Positions 47,372-55,367 of a stretch of 64,000 bases of DNA are shown one piece after another. The notes below the pieces were generated by a model. It saw only the letters and a list, made by a program, of their open reading frames with translations, was not told the DNA's origin and searched no databases. The DNA is from Halomonas rhizosphaerae (GTDB lineage Bacteria; Pseudomonadota; Gammaproteobacteria; Pseudomonadales; Halomonadaceae), in contig NZ_JASCQP010000026.1 in NCBI RefSeq assembly GCF_030010555.1, positions 62,001 through 126,000 on the forward strand, read 5' to 3'. A program made the translations under genes and the position numbers. Numbering within the stretch: the stretch's first letter is position 1; the number at the start of each line of letters is the position of its first letter.

Positions 47372-47530
47372 TCATCGTCTGGCGATGATCCACACGGCGT
47401 GGACGATGCCGGGAATATAGCCGAACAGCGTGAGCAGAATGTTGATCCAGAAATGCTTTCCGATGCCTTCCTGCAAAAAGACGCCCAGCGGCGGCAGGAA
47501 GATCGCGATGATGATGCGTAACAGGTCCAA
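47372..47530 (-). CDS. YqaE/Pmp3-family small membrane protein, TTG start
   Basis: This 52-residue protein has the strongly conserved Pmp3 pattern: IIIAIFLPPLGVFLQEG, then HFWINILLTLFGYIPGIVHA and WII near the end. Two membrane helices. The start is TTG at 47530, supported by AGGAG 8 nt upstream and by homologue length; there is no ATG at this point. Pmp3-type proteins guard membrane potential under salt or cold stress in yeast and plants; here the role is inferred. A weak island-type motif lies about 45 bp upstream. Confidence 0.85.
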   Translation of the reverse strand: MDLLRIIIAIFLPPLGVFLQEGIGKHFWINILLTLFGYIPGIVHAVWIIARR

Positions 47531-47694
47531 TGGCTGTGCTCCTGGTTGCGTTGGGATGCCGTTCGGGCAGCCGCACGCGGTAGCTCACGAGGGTCAAGAG
47601 ACGCCGCGTGCTGATCCGTCTGGCCCGAGGGTTCGGTACGACATGCCACACTCACCGACACTACTACAATATCAGGCCCACCTTGCTGCCTTCG

Positions 47695-48315
47695 TCAGTG
47701 CTTCGACTTCAGCATGTCGTCGCGCTGGTGCTCCGCCCGCGCGGCGCCGATCGCCGTTTCCACTTTTTTCACTTCCTCGGGGGGTGGCAGGACCGCCGGC
47801 AACCCGAGCGACTCGATCCACAATTCGCGCAGGAACCCTTTCGTGTGAAGGAGGTGATGCTCTTCTTCCTTGCCCACCGCTTCGAAGGCGGTGCTGAGCA
47901 CGCGGGTTTCCTCTCCCTGGCCGTGTTCTGCCAGATGCCCGATCAAGTCCCAGTTCTGGAGGTCCTTGGTTTCCGCCAGGACCACACACTCACCGGCAAC
48001 GAGTTGGGCATCCGCGGCGCTGCCTTTTGCCTTCGCCATTTCCATCGCGGTAACCAGCGAATCCCCCAGGTGTGCTACCACTTCTCGGCCGGGCGTGACG
48101 GTATCCGGATTCAGTCCCAGCTCCTCGAACACCGTCAGCAGCACCTCTTCGTGGGTGCGGGTCTGCTCGAGGTACTCCTCCCATTCACCTTTCAGTTCTT
48201 CGTTCAGCACACATGAGAGCGCGGTTTTGTAGATCTTTGTACCACCGCGCTCCGTCTCGAGAGCTTGAAATAGCAACTCGTGCAACTGCTTCTTGATAAT
48301 CGGTTTCTTATTCAC
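47695..48315 (-). CDS. Ferritin-like domain protein
   Basis: This 206-residue, all-helical protein has ferritin-like ligands spread over four helices: QALETERGGTKIYKTAL, YLEQTRTHEEVLLTVFEELG, VLAETKDLQNWDLIGHLAE and VGKEEEHHLLHTKGFLRELW. It probably binds two iron or manganese ions, as rubrerythrin-like proteins do, and may protect from peroxide. GTG 48315 is preferred because AGGAG lies 7 nt before it; an ATG at 48333 is the alternative and would place AGGAG inside the gene. Unnamed family; moderate certainty. Confidence 0.7.
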   Translation of the reverse strand: MNKKPIIKKQLHELLFQALETERGGTKIYKTALSCVLNEELKGEWEEYLEQTRTHEEVLLTVFEELGLNPDTVTPGREVVAHLGDSLVTAMEMAKAKGSAADAQLVAGECVVLAETKDLQNWDLIGHLAEHGQGEETRVLSTAFEAVGKEEEHHLLHTKGFLRELWIESLGLPAVLPPPEEVKKVETAIGAARAEHQRDDMLKSKH

Positions 48316-48519
48316 GGTTTTACTCCTGACCATCGGTGGCGGCGCGCACGACAGGCGTGCTGCGACATTGGCTTGGGTTCAACGGTGCGACAGATGGCGG
48401 CCAGTTGAATGTCCAATGATAGGAGGTAGGTGCTGCTGGGTCGGTGCTGTAGCCCACATAGCAGTTCGGTGCCGCGGGCCTGATTCGCCCGGTCATCATC
48501 CACTCGCCGCGGTCCCAGT

Positions 48520-48533
48520 GTTCGATAGCGCAC
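48520..48533. promoter_or_regulatory. Island motif, site F
   Basis: GTTCGATAGCGCAC has one mismatch to GTGCG-N4-CGCAC. It lies 77 bp before the GTG start of the GlsB-like gene and 205 bp before the divergent ferritin-like gene. Confidence 0.5.
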
Positions 48534-48609
48534 GGTGACCGCGTAATATGAGCCGTAGAATCGATTTTTTGGCGCCAGGCGCGCCACGATTATGTTGAGG
48601 CACGGAATC

Positions 48610-49005
48610 GTGGGTATTATCGTATGGCTCGTCATGGGCGGCCTGCTAGGTTGGGTCGCGAGCATGATCATGGGCACTAACGCCCAGCACGGCATCATCC
48701 TCAACGTCGTGGTCGGTATCGTCGGCGCACTTGACGGGTTTCTGATCGGGCCGCTGCTCGGCGTCGGCTCGATTAACGACGTCTTAACCATCACGAGCTG
48801 CGTCATGTCGCTGACCGGCGCGATAATACTGCTGGCCATCCTGAGTTTGTTCCAGCGCAGCAGGATACTCCGATCAATCAGCGTTTCCCCAGCCGGAGGG
48901 AAATATAAGAGGTTTACCGGTCTGCGGTCTTCAGTAACTCCTGAGGCCTCTCGACGCCGACCAGGCTGGAGCCGCCCCCATTCTCGCCCGGCCGGACGAC
49001 ACTAA
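48610..49005 (+). CDS. GlsB/YeaQ/YmgE-family membrane protein with abnormal tail
   Basis: Residues 1-85 match the three-helix GlsB/YeaQ family: GIIVWLVMGGLLGWVASMIM, IILNVVVGIVGALDGFLIGP, GAIILLAILSLFQR. GTG 48610 gives the family's usual 'MGII.W' start and has GAGG 9 nt upstream; an ATG at 48592 has no ribosome site. Members normally end near residue 82-88, but this frame continues about 45 residues with Arg/Pro/Ser-rich sequence that runs antisense over the end of the YetF-type gene. The stop was probably lost by mutation or frameshift. Confidence 0.75.
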   Translation: MGIIVWLVMGGLLGWVASMIMGTNAQHGIILNVVVGIVGALDGFLIGPLLGVGSINDVLTITSCVMSLTGAIILLAILSLFQRSRILRSISVSPAGGKYKRFTGLRSSVTPEASRRRPGWSRPHSRPAGRH

Positions 49006-49450
49006 ACGAACCGTCGGTTTCCAGGACGACTGCGCGCACCTTGTGCATCGAGTTGACCCCGGCCGAGCGTACCGCCGCCCGTATCTCGTCTTCGGTTACA
49101 CGCGCTTGACGCAGAGCCGTTGGCAGGAAATTGCCGTCGTAAAGCAGCATCATCGGTTCTCCCGTCGCCAGTCGCCGCACCCATCGTGCCCGGACGCTGG
49201 ACCAGGTGACGGCGAACTGCAGGCCGATGAGCAGGGCGAAGGCCAGGACCCCTTCGGCTAGTGCGACATCATTGGCCAGAAGGACGGTTGCCAGGGTCGA
49301 GCCGAGGGCGACGGTCACGATCAGGTCGAAGGCGTTCAACTTGGAGAGTGTCCGCTTCCCCGAGACGCGAAGGAAGACGACAAGCGTAACGTAAGCCAGG
49401 ATGCCAACGACCAAGGTGCGCAACAGACTGTCCCATCCACTAAACAGCAT
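48914..49450 (-). CDS. DUF421/YetF-family membrane protein
   Basis: This is a 178-residue YetF-type protein. Three N-terminal membrane helices (LLRTLVVGILAYVTLVVFLR; NAFDLIVTVALGSTLATVLL; LAFALLIGLQFAVTW) are followed by the cytoplasmic DUF421 domain (PMMLLYDGNFLPTALRQARV, VTEDEIRAAVRSAGVNSMHK). YetF/YcaP-like proteins are linked to stress and spore functions, but their activity is unknown. ATG 49450 is chosen because AGGAG lies 7 nt before it. Its 3' end overlaps the tail of the GlsB-like gene on the other strand. Confidence 0.85.
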   Translation of the reverse strand: MLFSGWDSLLRTLVVGILAYVTLVVFLRVSGKRTLSKLNAFDLIVTVALGSTLATVLLANDVALAEGVLAFALLIGLQFAVTWSSVRARWVRRLATGEPMMLLYDGNFLPTALRQARVTEDEIRAAVRSAGVNSMHKVRAVVLETDGSFSVVRPGENGGGSSLVGVERPQELLKTADR

Positions 49451-49479
49451 CTGTTTTCTCCTGCCGACAGCGGGCTGTG

Positions 49480-51870
49480 TCATTTCGTTGGTGGATCGCG
49501 GTCTCGGGATGGATGGCGATGAGCGGCGACCGCATCGATGAAGGCCGTTGCGATCTCGGCTGCGTCGACGCCCTCCGCCAGCAGGATACCCGGGTCTTGG
49601 TTTGTCGCGGGCTCGATGCCTGCCATTTCCAGTAGCTTCCGTCCAGCGCCCAGGACCAGAATCGTCTTGCAGTGCCTGAACTGATCTTTTATAAACTCCA
49701 CCGTATGCCCGTTACCCGCGAGCGCCTGGACCGCCTCGCTGCCATCGGGCACCACCAGCGCATCGAACAGGAATCCTGGAGAATTCTCCATCGACTTGTC
49801 AGCTTCAACCTTCTCACCGGAGGTGCCGACGAACGTGCCCACCCGTGGCCCCACGAAATGCACGACGGCACCCGCCTCGGTCAAGGCCGCGTGAAGGGCA
49901 ACGAGCGAGGCATGGTGGACACCATTCTCGACCAGCACGGCAATCTGCCGTGTGCGGACTCCGCATTCGCCCGGGAGCGCCATTAGCGACAACGCCGGAG
50001 AAACGCTCACCTCCGGCGGATTCGGGTCGGCGACCGCCTTCGGCATGGCATTGGGAACTTCCATTCCCAGTCCGGACGCAACCTCTGCGGCCAGTTCCCG
50101 TGAAACGTTCCCCAGTGAAGCCAACATCCGCTCACGTATCGCGGGGATACCGACCTTGCTCAGCTCGAATCGGAAGGCGGCCGCAATATGGGCCTTCTCG
50201 ACGGCCGTCTGACTTTCGTAGAACAAGGTGGCTTGCGCATAATGCTCCGCGAATTTCTCCGGTTTTCCTCGGACCTTGTCTCCGGTAATGGACTCGGGGT
50301 AGGAGACGAATCCGCTTGTTCCGGCCTGGAAGGGGCAACCACCTGCCAGTGAGTTCGGCTCGTACGCCACGCGCCCGCGATGCAGTGCCTGACGGTGCAT
50401 GCCATCGCGTTGGTTGTTCTGTACCGAGGCAAGCGACGAATTGATCGGGATCTCGTGGAAATTGGGACCACCGAGTCGCGTGATCTGCGTATCGGCATAG
50501 GAATGGATACGACCGGCGAGCAACGGATCGTTGGAGAAGTCTATGCCCGGTATGATGTGCGCCGTGCAGAATGCTACCTGCTCGGTTTCCGCGAAGAAGT
50601 TGTCCGGGTTGCGGTTGAGTACCATTCGTCCGACAGGCGTAAGCGGTACGAGCTCCTCCGGGACGATCTTGGTCGCGTCGAGCACATCGAAGCTGAAGCC
50701 TTCGGCCTGTTCTTCTGTGAATATCTGCAGTCCCAGCTCCCATTCAGGAAATTCGCCCGATTCGATGGCTTCCCACAAATCAGCCCGATGGAAATCGGGG
50801 TTAGCGCCGGAGATCTTCACGGCTTCATCCCAGACGAGTGAATGGGTTCCCTGGAGCGGCTTCCAGTGGAACTTGCAGAAGACGGATTGCCCCTGTTCGT
50901 TGACCAGACGAAACGTATGCACGCCAAAGCCCTGCATCATCCGGTAGCTGCGAGGTATACCGCGATCCGACATCACCCACATCAGCATGTGGGTTGACTC
51001 CGGCATCAAGGAGACGAAGTCCCAGAAGGTGTCATGCGCCGACGCCGCTTGAGGCATGCCGTGATGCGGCTCCGGCTTGAGGGCATGGACCAGATCGGGA
51101 AACTTCATCGCATCCTGGATGAAGAAGACCGGTATGTTATTTCCGACCAGATCCCAGTTGCCTTCGTCACTATAGAACTTCACCGCGAAGCCACGCGCAT
51201 CGCGTGCGGTGTCTTTCGAACCGCGTTCGCCGGCCACCGTGGAGAATCGCGCGAATACAGGCGTGATCTTGCCTTTCTCGGCGAAGGGTGCCGCGCGAGT
51301 GTACTGGGTCAGCGTGTCATAGGCTTCGAAATAGCCATGGGCTGCTGATCCGCGTGCATGGACGACGCGTTCCGGGATGCGTTCGTGATCGAAATGCGTG
51401 ATCTTTTCTCGAAGGATGAAATCCTCGAGTAATGAGGGACCCCGCAATCCGGCTTTCAGGGTGTTCTGATTATCGCCAATGCGAACACCTTGGTTGGTCG
51501 TCAACGGCTCATTGCTGGGATCGACTCTGACACGGTCGAGTGAGGCGACGTTTGCGTTCTTTCCGAGTGGCGCAGCCCCGCCGGTTTTCGCAGTCCCGGT
51601 ATCTTCGGTCGCCGTGCTCGCCGTCAACGCGCTGGAGCCCGGCTCCACGACCTCTCCTGCCGGCGGCGCCACGGCGTTGTCGTGACCGTACTCTAGGGCC
51701 TTGATGGGGTTGCAGGGCATCGCGGCGACGAAGTCGTCGCTGGCACTGGCATGCTCCGCGACGACGTCGTTGGTTCTGAGCACGCCGTCATTGCCCTGTA
51801 CTGGTGTGCTGGACTCATCGCCTTTGCTTTTCACTCGCGACGATCGATCTGGTTTCTTGTTCTTAGCCAT
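49480..51870 (-). CDS. katE: Large-subunit (clade II) catalase KatE/HPII
   Basis: This is a 796-residue catalase. After a polar N-terminal extension (about 125 residues), the core starts at [20 protein letters not shown]. The catalytic His171 lies in [12 protein letters not shown], the distal Asn in [12 protein letters not shown], and the haem-ligand Tyr in [14 protein letters not shown]. The C-terminal 150 residues form the DJ-1/PfpI-like domain of clade II catalases ([27 protein letters not shown]). It breaks H2O2 into water and O2, usually in stationary phase. ATG 51870 has GGAG upstream. Two island motifs lie 96 and 161 bp upstream. Confidence 0.96.
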   Translation of the reverse strand: MAKNKKPDRSSRVKSKGDESSTPVQGNDGVLRTNDVVAEHASASDDFVAAMPCNPIKALEYGHDNAVAPPAGEVVEPGSSALTASTATEDTGTAKTGGAAPLGKNANVASLDRVRVDPSNEPLTTNQGVRIGDNQNTLKAGLRGPSLLEDFILREKITHFDHERIPERVVHARGSAAHGYFEAYDTLTQYTRAAPFAEKGKITPVFARFSTVAGERGSKDTARDARGFAVKFYSDEGNWDLVGNNIPVFFIQDAMKFPDLVHALKPEPHHGMPQAASAHDTFWDFVSLMPESTHMLMWVMSDRGIPRSYRMMQGFGVHTFRLVNEQGQSVFCKFHWKPLQGTHSLVWDEAVKISGANPDFHRADLWEAIESGEFPEWELGLQIFTEEQAEGFSFDVLDATKIVPEELVPLTPVGRMVLNRNPDNFFAETEQVAFCTAHIIPGIDFSNDPLLAGRIHSYADTQITRLGGPNFHEIPINSSLASVQNNQRDGMHRQALHRGRVAYEPNSLAGGCPFQAGTSGFVSYPESITGDKVRGKPEKFAEHYAQATLFYESQTAVEKAHIAAAFRFELSKVGIPAIRERMLASLGNVSRELAAEVASGLGMEVPNAMPKAVADPNPPEVSVSPALSLMALPGECGVRTRQIAVLVENGVHHASLVALHAALTEAGAVVHFVGPRVGTFVGTSGEKVEADKSMENSPGFLFDALVVPDGSEAVQALAGNGHTVEFIKDQFRHCKTILVLGAGRKLLEMAGIEPATNQDPGILLAEGVDAAEIATAFIDAVAAHRHPSRDRDPPTK

Positions 51871-51965
51871 GATTATTCTCCGGGTACGTGGGGGATGTGG
51901 ACCATTGCGCTGCCGTTCGATCCGCCAGTCTTTGTCGATCTTCATGTCACCGGGGAGAACTGTCC

Positions 51966-51979
51966 GTGCGTTAGCGCAC
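51966..51979. promoter_or_regulatory. Island motif, site B (katE proximal)
   Basis: GTGCGTTAGCGCAC is the best copy: both 5-bp arms are perfectly complementary around TTAG. It lies 96 bp upstream of the katE start. Confidence 0.6.
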
Positions 51980-52030
51980 AATCGCACCGCGTCGGGCCTG
52001 CCGCAGGGCTCCCGTTCCGTTTGGCGCCCA

Positions 52031-52044
52031 GTGTGATAACACAC
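52031..52044. promoter_or_regulatory. Island motif, site J (katE distal)
   Basis: GTGTGATAACACAC is a perfect dyad with one symmetric change in each arm (GTGTG/CACAC). It lies 65 bp from the proximal site, about six helical turns. It also resembles a CRP half-site pair (TGTGA...ACACA). Confidence 0.55.
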
Positions 52045-52478
52045 CGACCGACGGTCGCTATCTGACACAGATGCCGTGAATGATTCGTCAGGGGTGAGCG
52101 GTGGACTTGATAGCGGACAACTGTTCTGGACGGTCGAGAGTGGCGTGACCTGGATGCCCGCGTGCAGGCAACACCGCTATTGCGTCTGGTAGCGCACAGA
52201 CCCTACGCCAAAACCTTGGAAAGCTCAGTTCGGAAGCACGTCGATTGGAATGTGCTAGCCACGGAGTTCTCCACGAGCAATCGCGAGATCTGTATCGTTT
52301 ACTTTACGGCCTTGCAAATGTTCCCGGTCGCATCGATTACGATGCAGCGCACGCCTCGCACACTGTTTGCTTACGCGTCCCGCCGTGGATGGTGTGTTTC
52401 TCTCGAGCACTTTCTGTACACGTGCGAATCCGTAATCCATCAAGAGCGGGCATTCGAATGAATGCCGAGGAGTGTGTC

Positions 52479-53108
52479 ATGACACCATCGAACCCAGGTT
52501 CCAGTCGCCGCAGTTCAGGCAACATGTCCGACGACCCCAGTAACGGCTCCCCGAAGCAGAAAGTTGATCAAGATGTCCGCGAAGCGAAGCGTGAAGTGGG
52601 CAGCGAAGCGCGCGAGAAGGTCGAAGCCGGCCAGCACCGGTTCGCGGATGAGGCGAACGCCCTGTCGGATGCCATCGATGCAGCGGCATCAAAGCTCGGC
52701 GATCAAGACCGCGAAGGCCTGGCGCGCTATGCCCGCGAGTTGAGCAGTAACCTCGCGAATGCGGCCGAACAGCTCGAAGGTCGCAGCGTCGAAGAACTTG
52801 CGAACGATGCCAAGCAGCTGTCACGGAACAATCCCGCCTTATTCATGCTCGGTAGCATTGCAGTCGGATTTGGCTTGTCTCGGTTCTTCAAGGCAAGCGC
52901 AGAGCACGATCACCATGACGATGACGATGACGAGGCGAGCATGGAGCACGACCACCACGACGAGGACAACGCTTTCCGGAGCGATGACACTTCGCGTTAT
53001 GAAGATGGCTCGACCGGCACGTCAGCGAAGCAGTACGAACGGGAAATGACGGAACCCTATACGACATCGACTGCCCCGGGCAGTAGTCACGGGAGGGAAT
53101 TGCTATGA
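52479..53108 (+). CDS. Helical membrane-associated stress protein, His/Asp-rich tail
   Basis: This is a 209-residue protein. Charged helices (VDQDVREAKREVGSEAREKV; HRFADEANALSDAIDAAASK) precede a single membrane helix (NPALFMLGSIAVGFGLSRFF). A cytoplasmic or periplasmic tail with repeated DHHDDDDDEASMEHDHHDED follows, a likely metal-binding stretch. Similar proteins precede DUF1469 and DUF3618 genes in many proteobacteria and are sometimes called nutrient-deprivation-induced. ATG 52479 has GAGGAG 7 nt upstream. It overlaps the next gene by 4 nt. Confidence 0.75.
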   Translation: MTPSNPGSSRRSSGNMSDDPSNGSPKQKVDQDVREAKREVGSEAREKVEAGQHRFADEANALSDAIDAAASKLGDQDREGLARYARELSSNLANAAEQLEGRSVEELANDAKQLSRNNPALFMLGSIAVGFGLSRFFKASAEHDHHDDDDDEASMEHDHHDEDNAFRSDDTSRYEDGSTGTSAKQYEREMTEPYTTSTAPGSSHGRELL

Positions 53109-53533
53109 GACAGGAACAAGAATCCGCGGCGGTTCCATCGGCGAGCCGCGAATACGGTGCCGACTCGATTGCCGACCTGATTCGCAACCTCGCCACGGAT
53201 CTGTCCACGCTGCTCGGCAAAGAGATCGAGCTGGCGAAATCCGAAGTCGGGGAATCTGTCGCAGAAGCGAAGACGGCAGTCGGCGCGATCGCGACGGGCG
53301 CTGCCATCGCCATGGCGGGGCTCGTGGTGCTGCTCATGAGCGCGGTGTACGGGCTCAGCAACGTCGTTGAGCCGTGGCTCGCAGCGCTGATCGTCGGCGC
53401 GGTAGCACTGCTGGTCGGTTACCTGATGGTCGGCTCGGCCAAGAAAAAAATGAGCGCGAACTCGATCGTTCCGGATCGCACGCTGGAGTCCACGAAGAAA
53501 GATAAAGAAACATTGAAGAGGGCAACTCGATGA
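53105..53533 (+). CDS. DUF1469 (phage-holin-like) membrane protein
   Basis: This 142-residue protein of the DUF1469/Phage_holin_3_6 family has an N-terminal amphipathic region (IADLIRNLATDLSTLLGKEI, ELAKSEVGESVAEAKTAVG) and two membrane helices (GAAIAMAGLVVLLMSAVYGL; WLAALIVGAVALLVGYLMVG). Despite the name it is not a prophage sign: this family is usually chromosomal and linked to stress operons. It is coupled by 4-nt overlaps to both neighbours. Confidence 0.85.
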   Translation: MRQEQESAAVPSASREYGADSIADLIRNLATDLSTLLGKEIELAKSEVGESVAEAKTAVGAIATGAAIAMAGLVVLLMSAVYGLSNVVEPWLAALIVGAVALLVGYLMVGSAKKKMSANSIVPDRTLESTKKDKETLKRATR

Positions 53534-54213
53534 ACAAGGACACTGATACCCGGAGCGATAGCATTCGCCGCGACGACGATCAAGGTGACGAGACGAAAAG
53601 ACCGGAACAGCTGGAGCGCGAAGTCGACCAGGCGCGTGCTCGTCTCGGCTGGACCGCGAGCGAGCTGTCCGATCGGCTTTCTCCCGGCGAACTCATCGAC
53701 CAGGCGCTCGGCATGGCCCGCGAACACGGAGGAGAGTTTGGCCGCAACCTGGGTGCCGAGGTGAAGAACAACCCGATGCCGATGATACTCACCAGCATCG
53801 GCCTCTCGTGGATGATGATGTCGTCCGGCAACAATGACGCTGCGCATGCTCATGAAGCACACGATACGAGCACAGACGAGAATGGGCGCGGCTTGAAGGG
53901 TGCCCTTGGCGATACCGCCGCTAAATCGCAGGACAAGGCCGCCGCGGTGGGTGATCGCGTGCACGGGGCAACCGCGAACATGAAGGAGTCGGCGCAGAAT
54001 GCCCGGGAAGGCCTGGTGCAGTTCTATCGCGACCAACCGCTGATCGCGGGAAGCCTCGGCATCGCTATCGGCGCAGCTCTGGGTGCGTTGGTACCGCCAA
54101 CCGAGATCGAGGACGACATGCTCGGCAAAGCGAGAGATCGCAGCGTCGATGCCGCGAAGTCCGAAGCCGCAAGGAAGTACGGCGAAGTTCGCGAGTCGGT
54201 ACGGTCGGAATAA
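53530..54213 (+). CDS. DUF3618 protein
   Basis: This is a 227-residue protein. The DUF3618 start is clear: EQLEREVDQARARLGWTASE followed by LSDRLSPGELIDQ. A short hydrophobic stretch (MPMILTSIGLSWMMM) follows, then a helical, charged part (AAVGDRVHGATANMKESAQN), then a C-terminal membrane helix (PLIAGSLGIAIGAALGALVP). It ends the coupled trio begun at 52479. Function unknown; presumably these three form a membrane-associated complex. Confidence 0.83.
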   Translation: MNKDTDTRSDSIRRDDDQGDETKRPEQLEREVDQARARLGWTASELSDRLSPGELIDQALGMAREHGGEFGRNLGAEVKNNPMPMILTSIGLSWMMMSSGNNDAAHAHEAHDTSTDENGRGLKGALGDTAAKSQDKAAAVGDRVHGATANMKESAQNAREGLVQFYRDQPLIAGSLGIAIGAALGALVPPTEIEDDMLGKARDRSVDAAKSEAARKYGEVRESVRSE

Positions 54214-54476
54214 ACCGTTCCTACAGCAGATACCGCCTCGAGACGATCAGTTGCGCTGGAGAGTCCGCAGTCGTCAGGTTCCGCATTTTGCTATCCAGCA
54301 GTAAAGTGCGGTTTTTACCGGTGACTCCGCTAAATCAATGGCTTAGCACCAGTCAGGCTTCGCGCAGTCCATGCCGCGAGCTGAAAATATATCGGTATTG
54401 TCAGCTTCACCCTGCACCCATATGAGTACATGGTGAGAGGGATTACCCCAGCGAACAACTATCTGGAGCTGAGCTC

Positions 54477-54656
54477 ATGGACAAGAATCAGGCCAAGGGG
54501 CATGCGAATAGAGGCGAAGGGTACGGTCAAGGAGATTGCCGGCAGGGTGACCGGCGACAATGAGCTGGAATACAAGGGCAAGGCCGAAAGCAGGGCGACA
54601 AGGCAGAAGTCGGGTACGGCGATCTCAAGAGCGATATCAAGACGTCAACCAAGTGA
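54477..54656 (+). pseudogene. Broken csbD-like gene, two compensating frameshifts
   Basis: The start MDKNQAKGHAN reads in one frame. The centre EAKGTVKEIAGRVTGDNELE-YKGKAES reads in a second, and the end GDKAEVGYGDLKSDIKTSTK returns to the first, ending at TGA 54654-54656. Joined, they give a full CsbD protein of about 60 residues. The first shift lies near 54511-54514 (AATAGAGG) and the second near 54592-54597 (CAGGGCG). GGAG lies about 10 nt before the ATG. Unless the sequence has errors, no complete CsbD is made. Related to the gene at 40162. Confidence 0.82.
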
Positions 54657-54772
54657 ACAGCTCAGCGGCCTTCTCGACGTGCCGTCTTGATCCGGCCCGG
54701 TGACAGTCAGACCCGTATTTTCGTTGCCGGATGCTGCTGGCGCACCTCGTCGAGGTCGCGCCAGTCGCTAGG

Positions 54773-55018
54773 CTACAGGAGCGGGTTGAAATCGACTGCG
54801 TTGATATCCTGGCTCATCAGGTCATCGCCGCCTTCGGCGGCGCGCTTGGTCGGCTCATCGAGTTCCTCCTCGGGAATCGTCTCGAGTGGTGCTTCGGGCA
54901 AGCGTTGTGGCCTGAAGGGGTAGCCGTGCTGCTGCTCGCCTGGTTCGCGGCCGGGCAGGCGTGTGAATGTCTCGAACGTGGGCGGGGTAGGGATGGTGTG
55001 CTGGATGGATGATGACAT
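54773..55018 (-). CDS. Small hypothetical protein, acidic
   Basis: This 81-residue protein shows no recognised domain. It is rich in Pro and Glu (GREPGEQQHGYPFRPQRLPE; PLETIPEEELDEPTKRAAEG) and ends DDLMSQDINAVDFNPLL. A GAGGT ribosome site lies just before ATG 55018, and one island motif lies 84 bp upstream. These support it over the overlapping open frame on the other strand. It may be a small stress protein. Confidence 0.5.
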   Translation of the reverse strand: MSSSIQHTIPTPPTFETFTRLPGREPGEQQHGYPFRPQRLPEAPLETIPEEELDEPTKRAAEGGDDLMSQDINAVDFNPLL

Positions 55019-55367
55019 GGTGACCTCGCGTCATTGTCCTGCCTTCACGATGTCGTGAAGCATCGGTAGCTTGATTCTGGTGGAACGCCCGGCCACCGTC
55101 GGTGCGCTAACACACCCTCGCCACCGTATCGCCAAGCGTCCGGAGTGCCCTTGAACCCACCGGGCGCAGCCCTCATATACCTTGTGACGCTTTTCTGACC
55201 GGGACTGGTCAATATTGCACCGTTCTGGTCTAGAATGGAGTTTCGGGTCGACCATCGCGAAAGACGCAGCGGTTGGCCCTCTGGCGTGTTGCCCCGTGCG
55301 GAGTGCACGAGCGGCGGCACCTGGTGTAATGCAGGGGGAGCCCCTGCCTGTCACGGTGGTAGACACG
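55019..55367. other. Intergenic region before nadA, island boundary
   Basis: No gene is supported. It contains the island motif at 55102-55115 and, nearer nadA, a TAGAAT -10-like hexamer (about 55232) with no good -35. The base composition returns to the GC-rich core level towards nadA. Confidence 0.45.
55102..55115. promoter_or_regulatory. Island motif, site C
   Basis: GTGCGCTAACACAC has one mismatch in the right arm. On the minus strand it reads GTGTG-TTAG-CGCAC, keeping the TTAG centre seen in sites A and B. It lies 84 bp upstream of the small hypothetical gene. Confidence 0.52.

Larger units (their letters stand above)
51871..52478. other. Divergent region between katE and the coupled stress trio
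   Basis: About 600 bp with no credible gene; open frames here lack ribosome sites and protein similarity. It has two good island motifs on the katE side (51966, 52031) and a weak one (GTCTG-GTAG-CGCAC, 52184-52197) on the side of the next gene. Confidence 0.5.

Noticed and set aside
52162-52461. Open frames between katE and the coupled trio
   Set aside because: They have no ribosome site or recognisable protein, and the frame merely continues upstream of the well-supported start at 52479.
53105-53533. A phage-holin-type protein as a sign of prophage
   Set aside because: DUF1469 is a common chromosomal family in stress operons. No integrase, capsid, terminase or lysis genes are near.
54731-55012. 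A 93-codon frame on the plus strand
   Set aside because: It overlaps the 81-residue minus-strand frame, lacks a ribosome site and has no promoter motif. The minus-strand gene has both.
55215-55367. A longer NadA starting 51 codons upstream
   Set aside because: The added residues do not resemble NadA, and the family start fits ATG 55368.
34384-55367. Direct-repeat attachment sites from the tRNA-Lys 3' end
   Set aside because: I looked for another copy of the T-arm and acceptor sequence downstream and saw none except the tandem tRNA itself.
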